Source: Chryseobacterium gleum
Lineage (GTDB): Bacteria > Bacteroidota > Bacteroidia > Flavobacteriales > Weeksellaceae
DNA: 64,000 bases
Reading direction: 5' to 3'
Assembly (NCBI RefSeq): GCF_900636535.1
Contig: NZ_LR134289.1
Span: 186,001 to 250,000, forward strand
Shown here one piece after another: positions 53,126 through 62,670 of this stretch. Under the pieces are notes generated by a model. The model had not been told where the DNA came from. It saw only the letters and a program-made list of their open reading frames with translations, and did not search any database. How positions within the stretch are numbered: the stretch's first letter is position 1; every line of letters begins with the position of its first letter. The translations under genes were made by a program, and so were the position numbers.

Positions 53126-53839
53126 CTAAATAAATCCTCTTGCGTAATAAAGCTGAATAACAAAGAACAACACTGTGAAAAACCATACCACATAAGGATG
53201 ATAGCTGAAATTATTCTTCAGAATGTAATGGAGTGCTTTGAACAACTTGAACACTCCGATAATTCCAATGATGATAAAAACCAGAAAGACAAGAAAAAAC
53301 AGATAATCTCTTGTGCCATACGCACTCACTTTTCCAAGGTGGTCTAAGTAAGCTTCCACATTTAATGTCTGCCCCAGAAACATAGCCGAACTGATTAATA
53401 TAAAAAAGGGAGTAGTCGTATAGACGGTTGTATAAATGAAAGAAAACAGCAATGTCCGGAAGGTCACCGTATTTACTTTTTCCTGTTTGTACCATAATAA
53501 AGCAACACTGAATAGGACAGCAGTAATATTATTCATCAGAAATATAAAGAGTGCTTTTTCTACCATGCTTAATCCCTTAATCCTGGAAATGATATTATGC
53601 TCTCCGCTGTAATCCATTAAAAGTACAGAGACTATTACAGAAGTATAAACAGAAAGTTTGATAGGAGAGAGGTAGTCGTGAAAACGTTCGGATTCTTCTT
53701 TTTCCATCTCGTGTGCAGACAGATCATAGCAGCGGCGGGGATCCTGAAACAATTTGAAAATGGTTACCGGAACCAGCAGTATTTCAATAATGATCTGCAG
53801 GCATAGCTTTTCAAAACTATCTATCAACTTTTCAAACAT
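53126..53839 (-). CDS. Multi-pass membrane protein of unknown function
   Basis: 237 aa with an N-terminal amphipathic segment and five or six TM helices (about 60-80, 97-117, 130-152, 180-205 and 215-235). HEMEKEESERFHDY is a soluble insert near 45-58. No family motif recognised; resembles Yip1/DUF-type membrane proteins. It sits 56 bp upstream of the TetR gene on the same strand. Confidence 0.7.
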   Translation of the reverse strand: MFEKLIDSFEKLCLQIIIEILLVPVTIFKLFQDPRRCYDLSAHEMEKEESERFHDYLSPIKLSVYTSVIVSVLLMDYSGEHNIISRIKGLSMVEKALFIFLMNNITAVLFSVALLWYKQEKVNTVTFRTLLFSFIYTTVYTTTPFFILISSAMFLGQTLNVEAYLDHLGKVSAYGTRDYLFFLVFLVFIIIGIIGVFKLFKALHYILKNNFSYHPYVVWFFTVLFFVIQLYYARGFI

Positions 53840-53913
53840 ATATTCGGATATTAGGGAACGTAGTATGCAATTTAATTAATTTTTGAATCACATCCTGAAG
53901 CTGAATAAAAAAA

Positions 53914-53943
53914 GGATGGATGATTCTGGTCAATCATCCATCC
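53914..53943 (-). terminator. Terminator after the cupin gene
   Basis: Perfect 12 bp stem GGATGGATGATT / AATCATCCATCC with a 6 nt loop; on the minus strand it is followed by a T run (plus-strand AAAAAAA). It lies 26 bp past the cupin stop. Confidence 0.9.
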
Positions 53944-53968
53944 GTTATATATTTAAAAAGATTTCCTG

Positions 53969-54850
53969 TTATTTTGGAAGTCCTTTTTTCAAAGCGATAT
54001 TGGCTTTTTCTACGGCTTTCCTTTCTTTCCAGTCCATATATCTCTTTTTGTACCGTCCTTTCATGAAATTATCAAAATTACGCTGAACAGCAAGGTTCCA
54101 GAGAGAATGTGCTTTTACCGCCCAGCTTTTATCCCAGGCACGCAGGGAAATAGAAAAAGAGCCGTCCAGATATTTCATCCAGTGCCACCAGCCGGTTGGC
54201 ATAAATAAAGTATCTCCATGTTCCAGTAAGCACTCAATTCCTTCAATCCCGTCCAACGCAGGGAATTTTTCAAAATCAGGATTGGCAATATCGTAATCTT
54301 CCAGGGCATAGGTAGCATAAGGAAGCTTATAAAGTCGGGTTTTCCATTTGTATTCAAACAGCAGGACGTGTTTTCTGCCATTGAAATGGGTATGGAAAAT
54401 ATGTGGCATATCAATATCATAATGAAGGAAAGTCACAGAGCCTTTACCTCCAAAGAACATACTTGGATATTTATCTAAAAATCCACCCATAAGATTTTTT
54501 GGCGGAACATAATCATCCAGCAATTTTGGCGCAAACTTTATAGGATCAAAGAAAAAGATTCTCAGGTCTGTAGGTTCTCTTTGAATAAGATCAACATACT
54601 CACTGAAAGGCATTTTTGTCGTCGGAGTATTAATAGGAGCTGCAGGATCTGCTTTGGAACTGTCATAAAGGGGAACTTCAACGTCACCTACTACTTCCTT
54701 CATATAATCCATCGTCCATTTTTGATAGGCAGGCCACTTTTTTGCCATATTTTTGATTACTACAGGTTTACATGGCTTTAGATATTTTTCACGGAACTCT
54801 TCTTGTGAAATGTCATCTACAATATCAATTGGTTTAAGGATTATTCCCAT
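53969..54850 (-). CDS. JmjC-like cupin dioxygenase family protein
   Basis: 293 aa cupin_8/JmjC-type fold. Probable iron ligands: HYD in FLHYDIDMPH (about 142-150), and His near the end of PTGWWHWMKYL (about 220). These enzymes use Fe(II) and 2-oxoglutarate to hydroxylate proteins or small molecules. Substrate unknown. It has its own terminator and no obvious operon partner. The divergent upstream region is about 400 bp. Confidence 0.83.
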   Translation of the reverse strand: MGIILKPIDIVDDISQEEFREKYLKPCKPVVIKNMAKKWPAYQKWTMDYMKEVVGDVEVPLYDSSKADPAAPINTPTTKMPFSEYVDLIQREPTDLRIFFFDPIKFAPKLLDDYVPPKNLMGGFLDKYPSMFFGGKGSVTFLHYDIDMPHIFHTHFNGRKHVLLFEYKWKTRLYKLPYATYALEDYDIANPDFEKFPALDGIEGIECLLEHGDTLFMPTGWWHWMKYLDGSFSISLRAWDKSWAVKAHSLWNLAVQRNFDNFMKGRYKKRYMDWKERKAVEKANIALKKGLPK

Positions 54851-55260
54851 TCGTTCAAATTATTGAGCTAAAGTATTAAATATTTGTGACAATAAATGGA
54901 AAGTATTGAAATTATTTGGAATTGATATAAATAAAATTTAAAAATACACATTCAGGTTTCTTTTTTTGGAGTTATTATGATGGTTTTTAAGTTAGCATGC
55001 TTTTACACAATAGACACTCACTCCACAAGGCAAATGTTATTTGTAAAATATGATAATTCTATGTATAATTGTTATCACTAAAAACAAACCATGAAACATT
55101 TCAACTATTATTTTTTCTTGTATCTGCAAGTGCTTTCTTACAACAATCAACAGATTTGAAACCCATGAATTTATGTTAACGGACAAAAAGTTTCTCTAAT
55201 GGCTGCGATCTGCCTAGAAACAAAACAGTTTAAAATAAATGATAAATAGTGTAACCAACA
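54851..55260. other. Gene-poor AT-rich region with a possible ORF remnant
   Basis: 410 bp without a firm gene. A 22-codon reading frame at 55091-55159 (MKHFNYYFFLYLQVLSYNNQQ) looks like a truncated signal peptide and stops with TGA; it may be debris of a lost gene. No promoter or terminator could be placed. Confidence 0.4.
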
Positions 55261-55545
55261 ATGAATGATAATCAGCTTTTATATGCAGCTTCAATAGTTT
55301 GTTTCTTACTTATTATGATAACCTTTAGGCACAGTTGGAAATTCGGTACTTTCAATATGATGTTGTTCTGCTTGTACAATTTAATATTATATTATCATTT
55401 ACTATTTGACAGTAGTGGCGGAGCAGGGCTTGTATGGTGGTTTTTGCTGCTTGTTGTACCGGGCCTTCATATGCTTGCACTTTTGATTTACTTTGTAATA
55501 ATTACGATTATTAAAGACAGTCGCAAATATAAGGATCAGAAGTAA
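55261..55545 (+). CDS. Small membrane protein of unknown function
   Basis: 94 aa with three TM helices: about 6-24, 33-49 and 59-85. The end KDSRKYKDQK is basic and likely cytoplasmic. No family recognised. Stand-alone gene in a gene-poor stretch; it may be lineage-specific. Confidence 0.55.
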   Translation: MNDNQLLYAASIVCFLLIMITFRHSWKFGTFNMMLFCLYNLILYYHLLFDSSGGAGLVWWFLLLVVPGLHMLALLIYFVIITIIKDSRKYKDQK

Positions 55546-55855
55546 GGTCTTATTTCTGAAAAATTAAATTGAAAATGCTGTTTTAGTAAAGCTCAATATC
55601 TGTTTCTTTTGTTGACAAGCAGTACAAACATATCAAAAACAAAGCCTGTTATATAGGCAATTCAGAATCCTTCAAAGTAGAATACAGCCTTACAAAGTAA
55701 GGGAAGAAAGCGATTGCGTTATTGAAATTATCATGAAACTTGGTTACGATCTGATTAAGGATGAAGGAATCCTCTTTCCGCCTAAAGAATGATAAGATTA
55801 TATTTTTCAGTTAAACAAAGCTTTCATAACTTCACCATAAAATAGATTCAATACA
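55546..55855 (+). pseudogene. Possible truncated coding remnant
   Basis: A frame with no stop from about 55617 to 55793 encodes a C-terminal-like peptide ending VIEIIMKLGYDLIKDEGI and PPKE, but it has no start and an in-frame TGA precedes it. It resembles the tail of a larger protein, possibly from a DNA methyltransferase-type family, but that is a guess. No other gene in these 310 bp. Confidence 0.3.
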
Positions 55856-56875
55856 ATGAAGCTGAAGTTAGGGATATTAGACCAGTCACCTGTTATAATG
55901 GGAGATCATGCAGCAACAGCATTGGCAAACAGTATTAATCTTGCTGTAATGGCTGAAGAAACCGGATTTCATAGTATTATGTACTCTGAACATCATGGAG
56001 TAGAAGCCTATGGCAGCTCAAGTCCTGAACTTTTAGCCGCAATTGTTCTCAGTAAAACAAGCCGGATCAAGATAGGGACAGCCGGCATCATGATGCGAAA
56101 TTATTCTGCCTATAAAATTGCAGAATGGACCAAAATGCTGTCAACCTTATATCCTGAACGCTTTATTTTAGGACTGGGAAAGGCACCCGGAGGACTAAAA
56201 GATGCTATAATGGCCTTGAATAATCATAAACCGGTGGTCTTGTCCAATATGGAAACAAAGCTGGAAGAAATCATTCAGTTCATCAGAGACGAAGAAAGTA
56301 TATACAACAGAGACGAAGAAAGTATATACAACGGGCTTATTGCACAGCCCACCCATGTGCAGCATATCCCCGAAATCATGTGGCTGGGCTCTGGAATGAC
56401 TTCTGCCAGAGAAGCTGCAAAGCATGGGGTCGGATATTCATTTGCTGCTTTTATGAACAATGAGAACGGAATGGAAAATACTGATGCTTATCTCAGAGAA
56501 TTTGATAGGACAAAATATTTTCCACAGCCTTCTTTACAGGTTGCAGTAGCTGTATCAGTGGGTGCAACCATTCAAGAGGCCAGACGGAATGCCTATGGAA
56601 TGGCTTACCAGTTTTTACAATCCCGGCAGCTGGTAAGTCCGGATGCTGTTCTTTCCCCGGAAGCTGTTGAGGAAAAGATTCTGGGAACTAAAGATGAAGC
56701 AGAGTTCTTTACTGTTTTAGACAGGATTATTACAGAAACGCCTCAATCTGTTGGTCAGAGATTAGAGGAGGTTTCAGAAAAATACAATACGGACAATCTC
56801 CTGATATTATGTAATATGTTCAATGAAGAAGACCGTATCAATACGTATAAAAGTATTATTAAAAATAATAATTAA
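55856..56875 (+). CDS. LLM-class flavin-dependent oxidoreductase (MsnO8-type)
   Basis: 339 aa, luciferase-like TIM-barrel enzyme using reduced flavin. Motifs LGILDQSPV (4-12), YSEHHGVEAYGSSSPELL (about 43-60), IKIGTAGIMM (about 72-81). The family oxidises varied organic molecules; substrate unknown. An 8-residue in-frame repeat (RDEESIYN twice) near residue 145 is a 24 bp perfect tandem duplication at 56285-56332 that keeps the frame. Upstream of an AAA ATPase on the same strand. Confidence 0.87.
   Translation: MKLKLGILDQSPVIMGDHAATALANSINLAVMAEETGFHSIMYSEHHGVEAYGSSSPELLAAIVLSKTSRIKIGTAGIMMRNYSAYKIAEWTKMLSTLYPERFILGLGKAPGGLKDAIMALNNHKPVVLSNMETKLEEIIQFIRDEESIYNRDEESIYNGLIAQPTHVQHIPEIMWLGSGMTSAREAAKHGVGYSFAAFMNNENGMENTDAYLREFDRTKYFPQPSLQVAVAVSVGATIQEARRNAYGMAYQFLQSRQLVSPDAVLSPEAVEEKILGTKDEAEFFTVLDRIITETPQSVGQRLEEVSEKYNTDNLLILCNMFNEEDRINTYKSIIKNNN
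56285..56332. repeat. 24 bp perfect tandem duplication inside the LLM oxidoreductase gene
   Basis: AGAGACGAAGAAAGTATATA CAAC occurs twice without change (56285-56308 and 56309-56332), adding eight residues in a loop region. Recent duplication, likely by slippage. Confidence 0.95.
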
Positions 56876-56925
56876 ACCCCACAAAATTTGAAAACCTGGG
56901 TTTAATTACAATATAATTCAGATCT

Positions 56926-57477
56926 ATGAAGCAGGATATTTCACCACTCTATATTATGACGGGAGGACCCGGAGCCGGCAAAACGACATTGCTGGAAGAA
57001 TTAAGCCACCATGAATTGATTACAGTGCCTGAAGAAGGAAGGAAAATTATCAAACAGCAGATAAATTCCGGTGGCGAAGGACTTCCGTGGCTCAATAAAG
57101 AACTTTTTGCAGAACTGATGTTTGAGGAATCTGTAAAAACCTATCTTGAAATAAGTAAAACGGGCTATACAAAACCTGTTTTCTTTGACCGCGGAATACT
57201 GGATACGCTTGGTTACATGAGACTTGAGAATATTCCTATTCCGGCATTCATGGAATCTAAAGCCAGAGAAATGGTTTATCACAATAATGTTTTTATTCTT
57301 CCGCCATGGAAAGAGATTTATAAAAATGACCCTGAAAGAAAGCAAACCTTTGAACAGGCAGTGGAAACTTTTGAGTGTATGAAAGAAATTTATCAGGAAT
57401 ATGGTTTTACGACCATAGAAGTTCCCAAAGCTTCAGTAGAAAACAGAGCAGGTTTTATTCTTGATCAAATTATATAG
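56926..57477 (+). CDS. AAA-family P-loop ATPase (AAA_28-like)
   Basis: 183 aa. Walker A GGPGAGKTTLLEEL (about 13-26), Walker B-like VFFDRGILDT (about 86-95). Looks like a nucleotide/ADP-ribose-related kinase or AAA_28 ATPase. Function unknown. It lies between the LLM oxidoreductase and the DUF6624 gene, 50 bp after the former, and probably shares a transcript with it. Confidence 0.75.
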   Translation: MKQDISPLYIMTGGPGAGKTTLLEELSHHELITVPEEGRKIIKQQINSGGEGLPWLNKELFAELMFEESVKTYLEISKTGYTKPVFFDRGILDTLGYMRLENIPIPAFMESKAREMVYHNNVFILPPWKEIYKNDPERKQTFEQAVETFECMKEIYQEYGFTTIEVPKASVENRAGFILDQII

Positions 57478-57486
57478 AGTATATTC

Positions 57487-57530
57487 CTCAATTATCATTT
57501 ATCAATCATCAATCATCAATTATCATTAAT
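57487..57530. repeat. Low-complexity ATCA/ATTATCA repeats
   Basis: Imperfect units ATCATTTATCAATCATCAAT, not a clean tandem array. They fill the 56 bp gap before the DUF6624 gene. Confidence 0.7.
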
Positions 57531-57533
57531 AAT

Positions 57534-58097
57534 ATGAACCATCTCCCTTTTGAAAAAGAACTGATCGAAATGGCTGACAAAGATCTGTCTGTAAGAGAAA
57601 AACTTTTGAAAGCCGGCGAATTATCAGGCGGTTATCATCCTGAAATGGAAAAGGTTCACAAAGCTAATGCAGAACGGCTGCGGGAAATCATGGACGAAAT
57701 TGGATATCCAACCATCTCAAAAGTAGGAACAAAAGCAAATGATGCTGCCTGGCTGATTATTCAGCATGCTATCAGTGAACCTGAATTTATGAAAGCCTGT
57801 TATGCGATGATGGAAGAAAATAGCAGTGATATTAATCCGGTACATAAAGCTTATTTATATGACCGGATTCAGGTTTTTCAGAGTAAATCCCAAAGATATG
57901 GGACACAGCTGACCGCCGATGGAAAAATTTACCCTGTAGAAAGTAAGGAAAATGTAAACAAAGAGCGTGAAACAGTAAACCTGCCGCCACTGGCCGGAAC
58001 AGATATCAATAAAATTCCGGAATCTGAAGACATTCCGGAAATTGATAGCAAAGACATTCAATATACAGTATGGAGAAAAAAAGTGGGATGGATATAA
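57534..58097 (+). CDS. DUF6624 family protein
   Basis: 187 aa cytoplasmic protein. Recognised from GYPTISKVGTKANDAAWLI (about 62-80), AYLYDRIQVFQ (about 105-115) and YGTQLTADGKIYPVE, conserved in DUF6624. No enzymatic motif known. It follows the AAA ATPase by 56 bp. Function unknown. Confidence 0.75.
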   Translation: MNHLPFEKELIEMADKDLSVREKLLKAGELSGGYHPEMEKVHKANAERLREIMDEIGYPTISKVGTKANDAAWLIIQHAISEPEFMKACYAMMEENSSDINPVHKAYLYDRIQVFQSKSQRYGTQLTADGKIYPVESKENVNKERETVNLPPLAGTDINKIPESEDIPEIDSKDIQYTVWRKKVGWI

Positions 58098-58136
58098 ACT
58101 GCCATAACTTCCATCTCCGATCTTCCATCTTTCTGC

Positions 58137-58481
58137 TTACTTATTTGCCTTCAAAATTTCTCGGACTTCAATATTCCCCCCGATTTTAAAGATAGGATTT
58201 CCTTTCGCCATTTCCACTGCTTCATCTATAGATTCTGCCCGTACAATAATATATCCGCTGATGAACTCCTTAATCTCGGTATAAGGGCCGTCCGTTACAA
58301 TATTGTCAGGCTTTACAGTTTTAGCGGTACCGCGAGCAGGTAATAAAGTATTCCCTTTATCCACCAGTTTGTTTTGGGCTGCAATGCTTCCCAGCCAGGC
58401 CATACGCTCCCGGATCTGTTCCGGAGAAGGGTTGAAATCAGAAATATCTTTCAGTCTGAAGATCAATGCAAATTCTTTCAT
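58137..58481 (-). CDS. YCII-related protein
   Basis: 114 aa with the ferredoxin-like YCII fold: KEFALIFRL at the start and VTDGPYTEIKEFISGYIIVRA (about 63-83) as the family hallmark. Proteins of this family may be small dehydratases or stress-linked binding proteins; no activity is proven. Stand-alone, convergent with the DUF6624 gene. Confidence 0.83.
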   Translation of the reverse strand: MKEFALIFRLKDISDFNPSPEQIRERMAWLGSIAAQNKLVDKGNTLLPARGTAKTVKPDNIVTDGPYTEIKEFISGYIIVRAESIDEAVEMAKGNPIFKIGGNIEVREILKANK

Positions 58482-58543
58482 AATTATCTTTTTTTTATGA
58501 CGAGCGGAGGGGTATGTATGGGGACAGAATTTTAAGTATATTT

Positions 58544-58879
58544 TTATTTGTCAAGTAAAGGTCTCGGATCAAACAGGACCTTTAAAGTATGGATCTTTCC
58601 ATCCTGTATTTGATACCATCCTGAAGATTCTATTGTTTTTTCTCCCATGTTGATATTATACCAGAAGCATACATCTTCTCCGGACGTAAAAGTCTTAAGA
58701 ATTTCATACTTGAATTTCATCTGCTTCATATCTTTAATATAGACTGAAGCTCCGTCTCTTTTTCCCAATACTCCTATAAATTTAAAATCAGGATCAAGAC
58801 AACTTTCCGCTTTGTCAAAATTTTCTTCATTTAAATACCGGATAAACTGTTCTGCTGTGTTTTGGGTTGTATTGTCCAT
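58544..58879 (-). CDS. NTF2-like (SnoaL-type) small protein
   Basis: 111 aa from ATG 58879; an ATG 69 bp upstream adds a hydrophobic extension that is probably not translated. Cystatin/NTF2-like fold with AEQFIRYLNEENFDKAESCL and GWYQIQDGKIHTLKVLFD. Ligand unknown. Between the YCII gene and the TPR gene, same strand. Confidence 0.72.
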   Translation of the reverse strand: MDNTTQNTAEQFIRYLNEENFDKAESCLDPDFKFIGVLGKRDGASVYIKDMKQMKFKYEILKTFTSGEDVCFWYNINMGEKTIESSGWYQIQDGKIHTLKVLFDPRPLLDK

Positions 58880-58962
58880 AAATGTTGTTTTTATTGTTGA
58901 ATACAAAATTAACAGATTAATAAAGTTTCCACTTGTGACTATAATCACAAAATGTTATGCTG

Positions 58963-60099
58963 CTATTTTAAAAGAGGAATTCTTCCCTGAGCATAAGCAA
59001 TCTGCTCTTTTTCCTTTTCCTGGTCAGGCTTGTTTTTAAGATATAGCTGATAATACATGGCTGCATTTTTAGGCTGCTTCAGATTGAGGTCATAGAGAAG
59101 TCCTAAGCGGTAATAAATAATATTGCTGGTACCGAATGTTAATCCTCTTTTATAAGCGGTTACCGCATCGTTATACTGGTTTTTGGCTTCATAAATACCT
59201 GCCAGCGCAGCATAATAGAGAGTGGTGTGTTTTGAAATAGCTTCATCAATCGTTTTTTGTGCATAGATTTCAGCTTTATTATAATCTTTCAGCTCACGAT
59301 AACTTAAGGCCATATAATAGAATGTGCCTTCATTTTGCACTCCCATATCTTCCAATGTCCTGTACATCATAATGCATTTCTGATAATCCTTTACATAAAA
59401 ATAAGCCTGTCCCATATCGTTCATTACATTGATGTCAGCATGGTTTTTCAGCAGTTTTTCGCCGGTCTCAATCACTTCCGGATATTTGGTTAGCTGGTTC
59501 GCAACCGGTAATAAAGCCTGCTGTAAAGTGAAATTTTCCGCATCGGCAGCGATGGCTGTTTTCAATACATCATAAGCGGGCTGGTATTGTTTGAGGCCGC
59601 TGTAGGTTAAAGAAAGGTCATAAGCTACATCAGGATCAGTAGCATTAATAGCATTGGCTTTTTTGAGATAATCGAGTCTGGACTCAGGTTTGTCTGCATA
59701 AGCAGCAAGTTGTTTGTAAGCACTGAAGTTAAGGCTGTCAAGCTGAATAATCTGCTGAAGATAGGCTTTGGCATTAGCAACATTTCCCCGTCTGGAATTA
59801 ATACCGGCCAAACTGAATAGAGTAGGCAGGCTGTTCGGCTGAAGACGGTTAATTTTAAGATAGTTTTTCTCTGCTTCCGGTAGTTTACCGGCCATCATAT
59901 TACAATAAGCTATTTGCGAAAGGGCTTTTATATCCTCTGTTTCTCCGGGATATATGCTCTGAAGATACTGAGCTGCATCGGCATAACGTTGTGTTTCATA
60001 ATACTCAAGAAGTTTTTCAGTATCAATTTTTGCGGATTGGGCTGTGATACTGTTAAAACCCAACAGAATAATACACAAACAGATTCCTGTTTTCATCAT
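58963..60099 (-). CDS. Periplasmic TPR-repeat protein
   Basis: 378 aa with a signal peptide (MMKTGICLCIILLGFNSITAQ). At least seven TPR-like units across 45-360, for example AEKNYLKINRLQPNSLPTLF and AVTAYKRGLTFGTSN. Probably a protein-interaction scaffold in the periplasm. No partner gene is adjacent. Ends 84 bp from the NTF2-like start. Confidence 0.8.
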   Translation of the reverse strand: MMKTGICLCIILLGFNSITAQSAKIDTEKLLEYYETQRYADAAQYLQSIYPGETEDIKALSQIAYCNMMAGKLPEAEKNYLKINRLQPNSLPTLFSLAGINSRRGNVANAKAYLQQIIQLDSLNFSAYKQLAAYADKPESRLDYLKKANAINATDPDVAYDLSLTYSGLKQYQPAYDVLKTAIAADAENFTLQQALLPVANQLTKYPEVIETGEKLLKNHADINVMNDMGQAYFYVKDYQKCIMMYRTLEDMGVQNEGTFYYMALSYRELKDYNKAEIYAQKTIDEAISKHTTLYYAALAGIYEAKNQYNDAVTAYKRGLTFGTSNIIYYRLGLLYDLNLKQPKNAAMYYQLYLKNKPDQEKEKEQIAYAQGRIPLLK

Positions 60100-60269
60100 G
60101 GTTATTTTTTAACTAAAATATTGGTTATTTGGCAAGATTCCAAATTTTAGACTCACTTATTAGGGGTTTTTTTAATCTTATAGATGATTTAATGGTAAAA
60201 ACCAAAATCTTATATCTTTAGATTTCTTATATTCACCTTACAGAAAAAGCACCTGATAAAACAAAAGAT

Positions 60270-60773
60270 ATGGAAATAAAAACAGTACAGTCATTCATAG
60301 ATTATTATGGAAAAATAAGAGAAAGAACCAATCGTATTATAGAAATTGTTCCTCCCGAGCATATTGATTTTACCTATAAACCCGGAAAATTTACCATTGG
60401 TGATCAGATAAGACATATTGCAGCCATTGAACGTTATATGTATGGAGAAACCATCGCCGGAAAAAGAAGTGCCTATCCGGGATGTGGAAAAGAACTTGCC
60501 GATGGCTATGAAAACACCGTTAAATTTTTCAACGAAATGCACAGCCAGACCCTGGAAATCATCAACAGCCTTTCAGACGGGGATCTTACACGTAAATGTC
60601 TGACGCCGGCTAATAGTGAAATTTCCGTATGGAAATGGCTTCGGGCTATGATAGAACATGAAATCCATCACAGGGCAGAATTATACATCTATCTGAATCT
60701 TCTGGATGTAAAAACACCACAGATCTATGGATTTTCTGCAGAGGAAGTGCAGGAAATGAGTGTGAAATTGTAG
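60270..60773 (+). CDS. DinB-family protein
   Basis: 167 aa four-helix bundle. Candidate metal-binding His in QIRHIAAIERYM (about 48) and EHEIHHRAELY (about 131-136). DinB/YfiT proteins bind a metal and may act as thiol transferases (glutathione- or bacillithiol-linked). No inducer visible. Upstream of the S41 gene by 75 bp. Confidence 0.82.
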   Translation: MEIKTVQSFIDYYGKIRERTNRIIEIVPPEHIDFTYKPGKFTIGDQIRHIAAIERYMYGETIAGKRSAYPGCGKELADGYENTVKFFNEMHSQTLEIINSLSDGDLTRKCLTPANSEISVWKWLRAMIEHEIHHRAELYIYLNLLDVKTPQIYGFSAEEVQEMSVKL

Positions 60774-60847
60774 TGTTAAAGGGAAGAAATGAAGAGTACT
60801 CAAAGGGTTGAGGTTAATTTGTATATTAGCCCATTCAAAAAATTATA

Positions 60848-62614
60848 ATGGCCAGACCTTTTATCATTCCCCTTTTACTGTTGTTAAACAGCGCATATGC
60901 ACAAACTCATTCGGAGCTTAAACCAGGAGATACCCTGAAATATTCACCACAATCTTATCAACCAACATGGATCTCAGTACAATCCGCTGATGCCAATCTG
61001 GGAGTTGCATTGTTTATGGATGGGAAAAAATTAAAAGAACAGGATGATTCCAGGGGGATAAAAAGTGTTGAACGTTTCTATTTTACTCCTGAAAAAGGAA
61101 AAAAATATGAAGTGAAAATCTGGGCCAGATCTTATCTTGAAAAAAGTAAAACCGCAAAAGTTTCTGTTACTGAGTCCAAAAACGTCCCTGTTTTGAATGG
61201 TCAGTTCACGCCTGATCAGTTTGTGGAAGATCTGAGAGCATTCCGTTCTATCAGAGAACAGGCAAATTCCGGATTGTATGTGTACAGAAGTAAAAAACAG
61301 ATAGACAGTATCTACCAGCAGGCAGAAACAGAAGCAGGAAACTGTAAAAATATTTTCGATTTCTATAAAGTCATTGCCAGACTTACCGGATTTGAAGGGA
61401 GCTGTCATAATTATACAGATTTACCTAACCACGCCTCATACTATCTTACCCAGAAATCTGAATATCTGCCCATTACCCTGAAGAATATTGACGGGCGCCT
61501 GCTTCAGGATTCAAAAGATACAGCAATACCTCTTGGTGCAGAAATCCTTTCTATCAACGGAATTCCTTCAAAAGAGATGATCAGCCGCTTTTCTCAGTAT
61601 TATTTTTCCGATGGATATTCAATGCCTTATAAGGAAACCACAGGTTTTGAAAGAGGAATGCTGGATAAATTTTATATAGAATTCGGAAACCATAAAAATT
61701 ATGTGATCCGGTATCAATGGAATGGAGCTGTAAAGGAGATTTCCCTGCCGGGAATACCATTGGAAAACTTTAAAAAGCTTCAGGAGTCCAGACATTCACT
61801 TGGCTTTGATAAAAAGCTGCTGTCTGAAAAATATAGTTTCACCAAAGAAGGTGAAGGTATTTACAGGCTTTCTTTAAGAGGATTTGATTTTGCCGCCGGA
61901 AAAGAAGATCCTGCCTATAAAAAATTCAGCATTTTCCTTGATCAGATGATGGATACTCTGGAACGTGAAAACATACAGAATCTGATTATTGACCTCAGGG
62001 GAAATACGGGTGGCACAGGAGCTCTGTATGAAAAAGTGTTTTCTTATCTTACACAAAGGCCTTTCCGTGACAGTCATTATGCCTATACCAAATTCAACGA
62101 AGTTCCGTTGGAAGAAAAACTGGTGATAACCCCTCTTTTCCTTTCCAATGGAGTTCAGGATAAGCAAGGGCTGAATGCTTATTTAAAACAGCTTTATCCC
62201 AAGAATGTTCAGGGGAAATACTATTGGGCAGATGACAAAAACCCTTCCATTATGCCTAATGACAGAACCTTTAAGGGGCAGCTGTATTTGTTGGTAGACC
62301 AAAGGGTTGCTTCTGCTGCCTCCCATCTGGCTTCTCTGATTAAATCCTATACCAATGCTATTGTCATTGGAAAAGAAACTGTAGGAGGCTACTATGAGCA
62401 TAACGGTCATCTTCCACTGGTATATGAACTTCCCAACACCGGAATCCAGACCGGCTTCTCAATTGTTCACGTGATTCAGGATGCTCAGAATCTTCCGGAC
62501 CAGAAAAGAGGACAAGGCGTTATGCCTCATATTACAATACATCAGACTGATCAGGAATTTCTGGATCAGAGCGATGTTTATCTTAAAAAAGTAGCAGAGC
62601 TTAGAAAACAATAA
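60848..62614 (+). CDS. Secreted S41 family protease
   Basis: 588 aa. Signal peptide MARPFIIPLLLLLNSAYAQ. An N-terminal 100-residue beta-rich domain precedes a four-helix region (about 120-200) and a Tricorn-type protease domain with Ser in QRVASAASHLASL (about 470) and Lys in VIGKETVGG (about 505). Likely digests peptides outside the cytoplasm. Ends with a perfect terminator. Confidence 0.84.
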   Translation: MARPFIIPLLLLLNSAYAQTHSELKPGDTLKYSPQSYQPTWISVQSADANLGVALFMDGKKLKEQDDSRGIKSVERFYFTPEKGKKYEVKIWARSYLEKSKTAKVSVTESKNVPVLNGQFTPDQFVEDLRAFRSIREQANSGLYVYRSKKQIDSIYQQAETEAGNCKNIFDFYKVIARLTGFEGSCHNYTDLPNHASYYLTQKSEYLPITLKNIDGRLLQDSKDTAIPLGAEILSINGIPSKEMISRFSQYYFSDGYSMPYKETTGFERGMLDKFYIEFGNHKNYVIRYQWNGAVKEISLPGIPLENFKKLQESRHSLGFDKKLLSEKYSFTKEGEGIYRLSLRGFDFAAGKEDPAYKKFSIFLDQMMDTLERENIQNLIIDLRGNTGGTGALYEKVFSYLTQRPFRDSHYAYTKFNEVPLEEKLVITPLFLSNGVQDKQGLNAYLKQLYPKNVQGKYYWADDKNPSIMPNDRTFKGQLYLLVDQRVASAASHLASLIKSYTNAIVIGKETVGGYYEHNGHLPLVYELPNTGIQTGFSIVHVIQDAQNLPDQKRGQGVMPHITIHQTDQEFLDQSDVYLKKVAELRKQ

Positions 62615-62640
62615 GAAGGATATTACTGAATTTAAAATAT

Positions 62641-62667
62641 AAACCAGCTGCATAATACAGCTGGTTT
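62641..62667 (+). terminator. Terminator after the S41 gene
   Basis: Perfect 10 bp stem AAACCAGCTG / CAGCTGGTTT with a 7 nt loop, followed by TTGTTG. Confidence 0.85.
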
Positions 62668-62670
62668 TTG

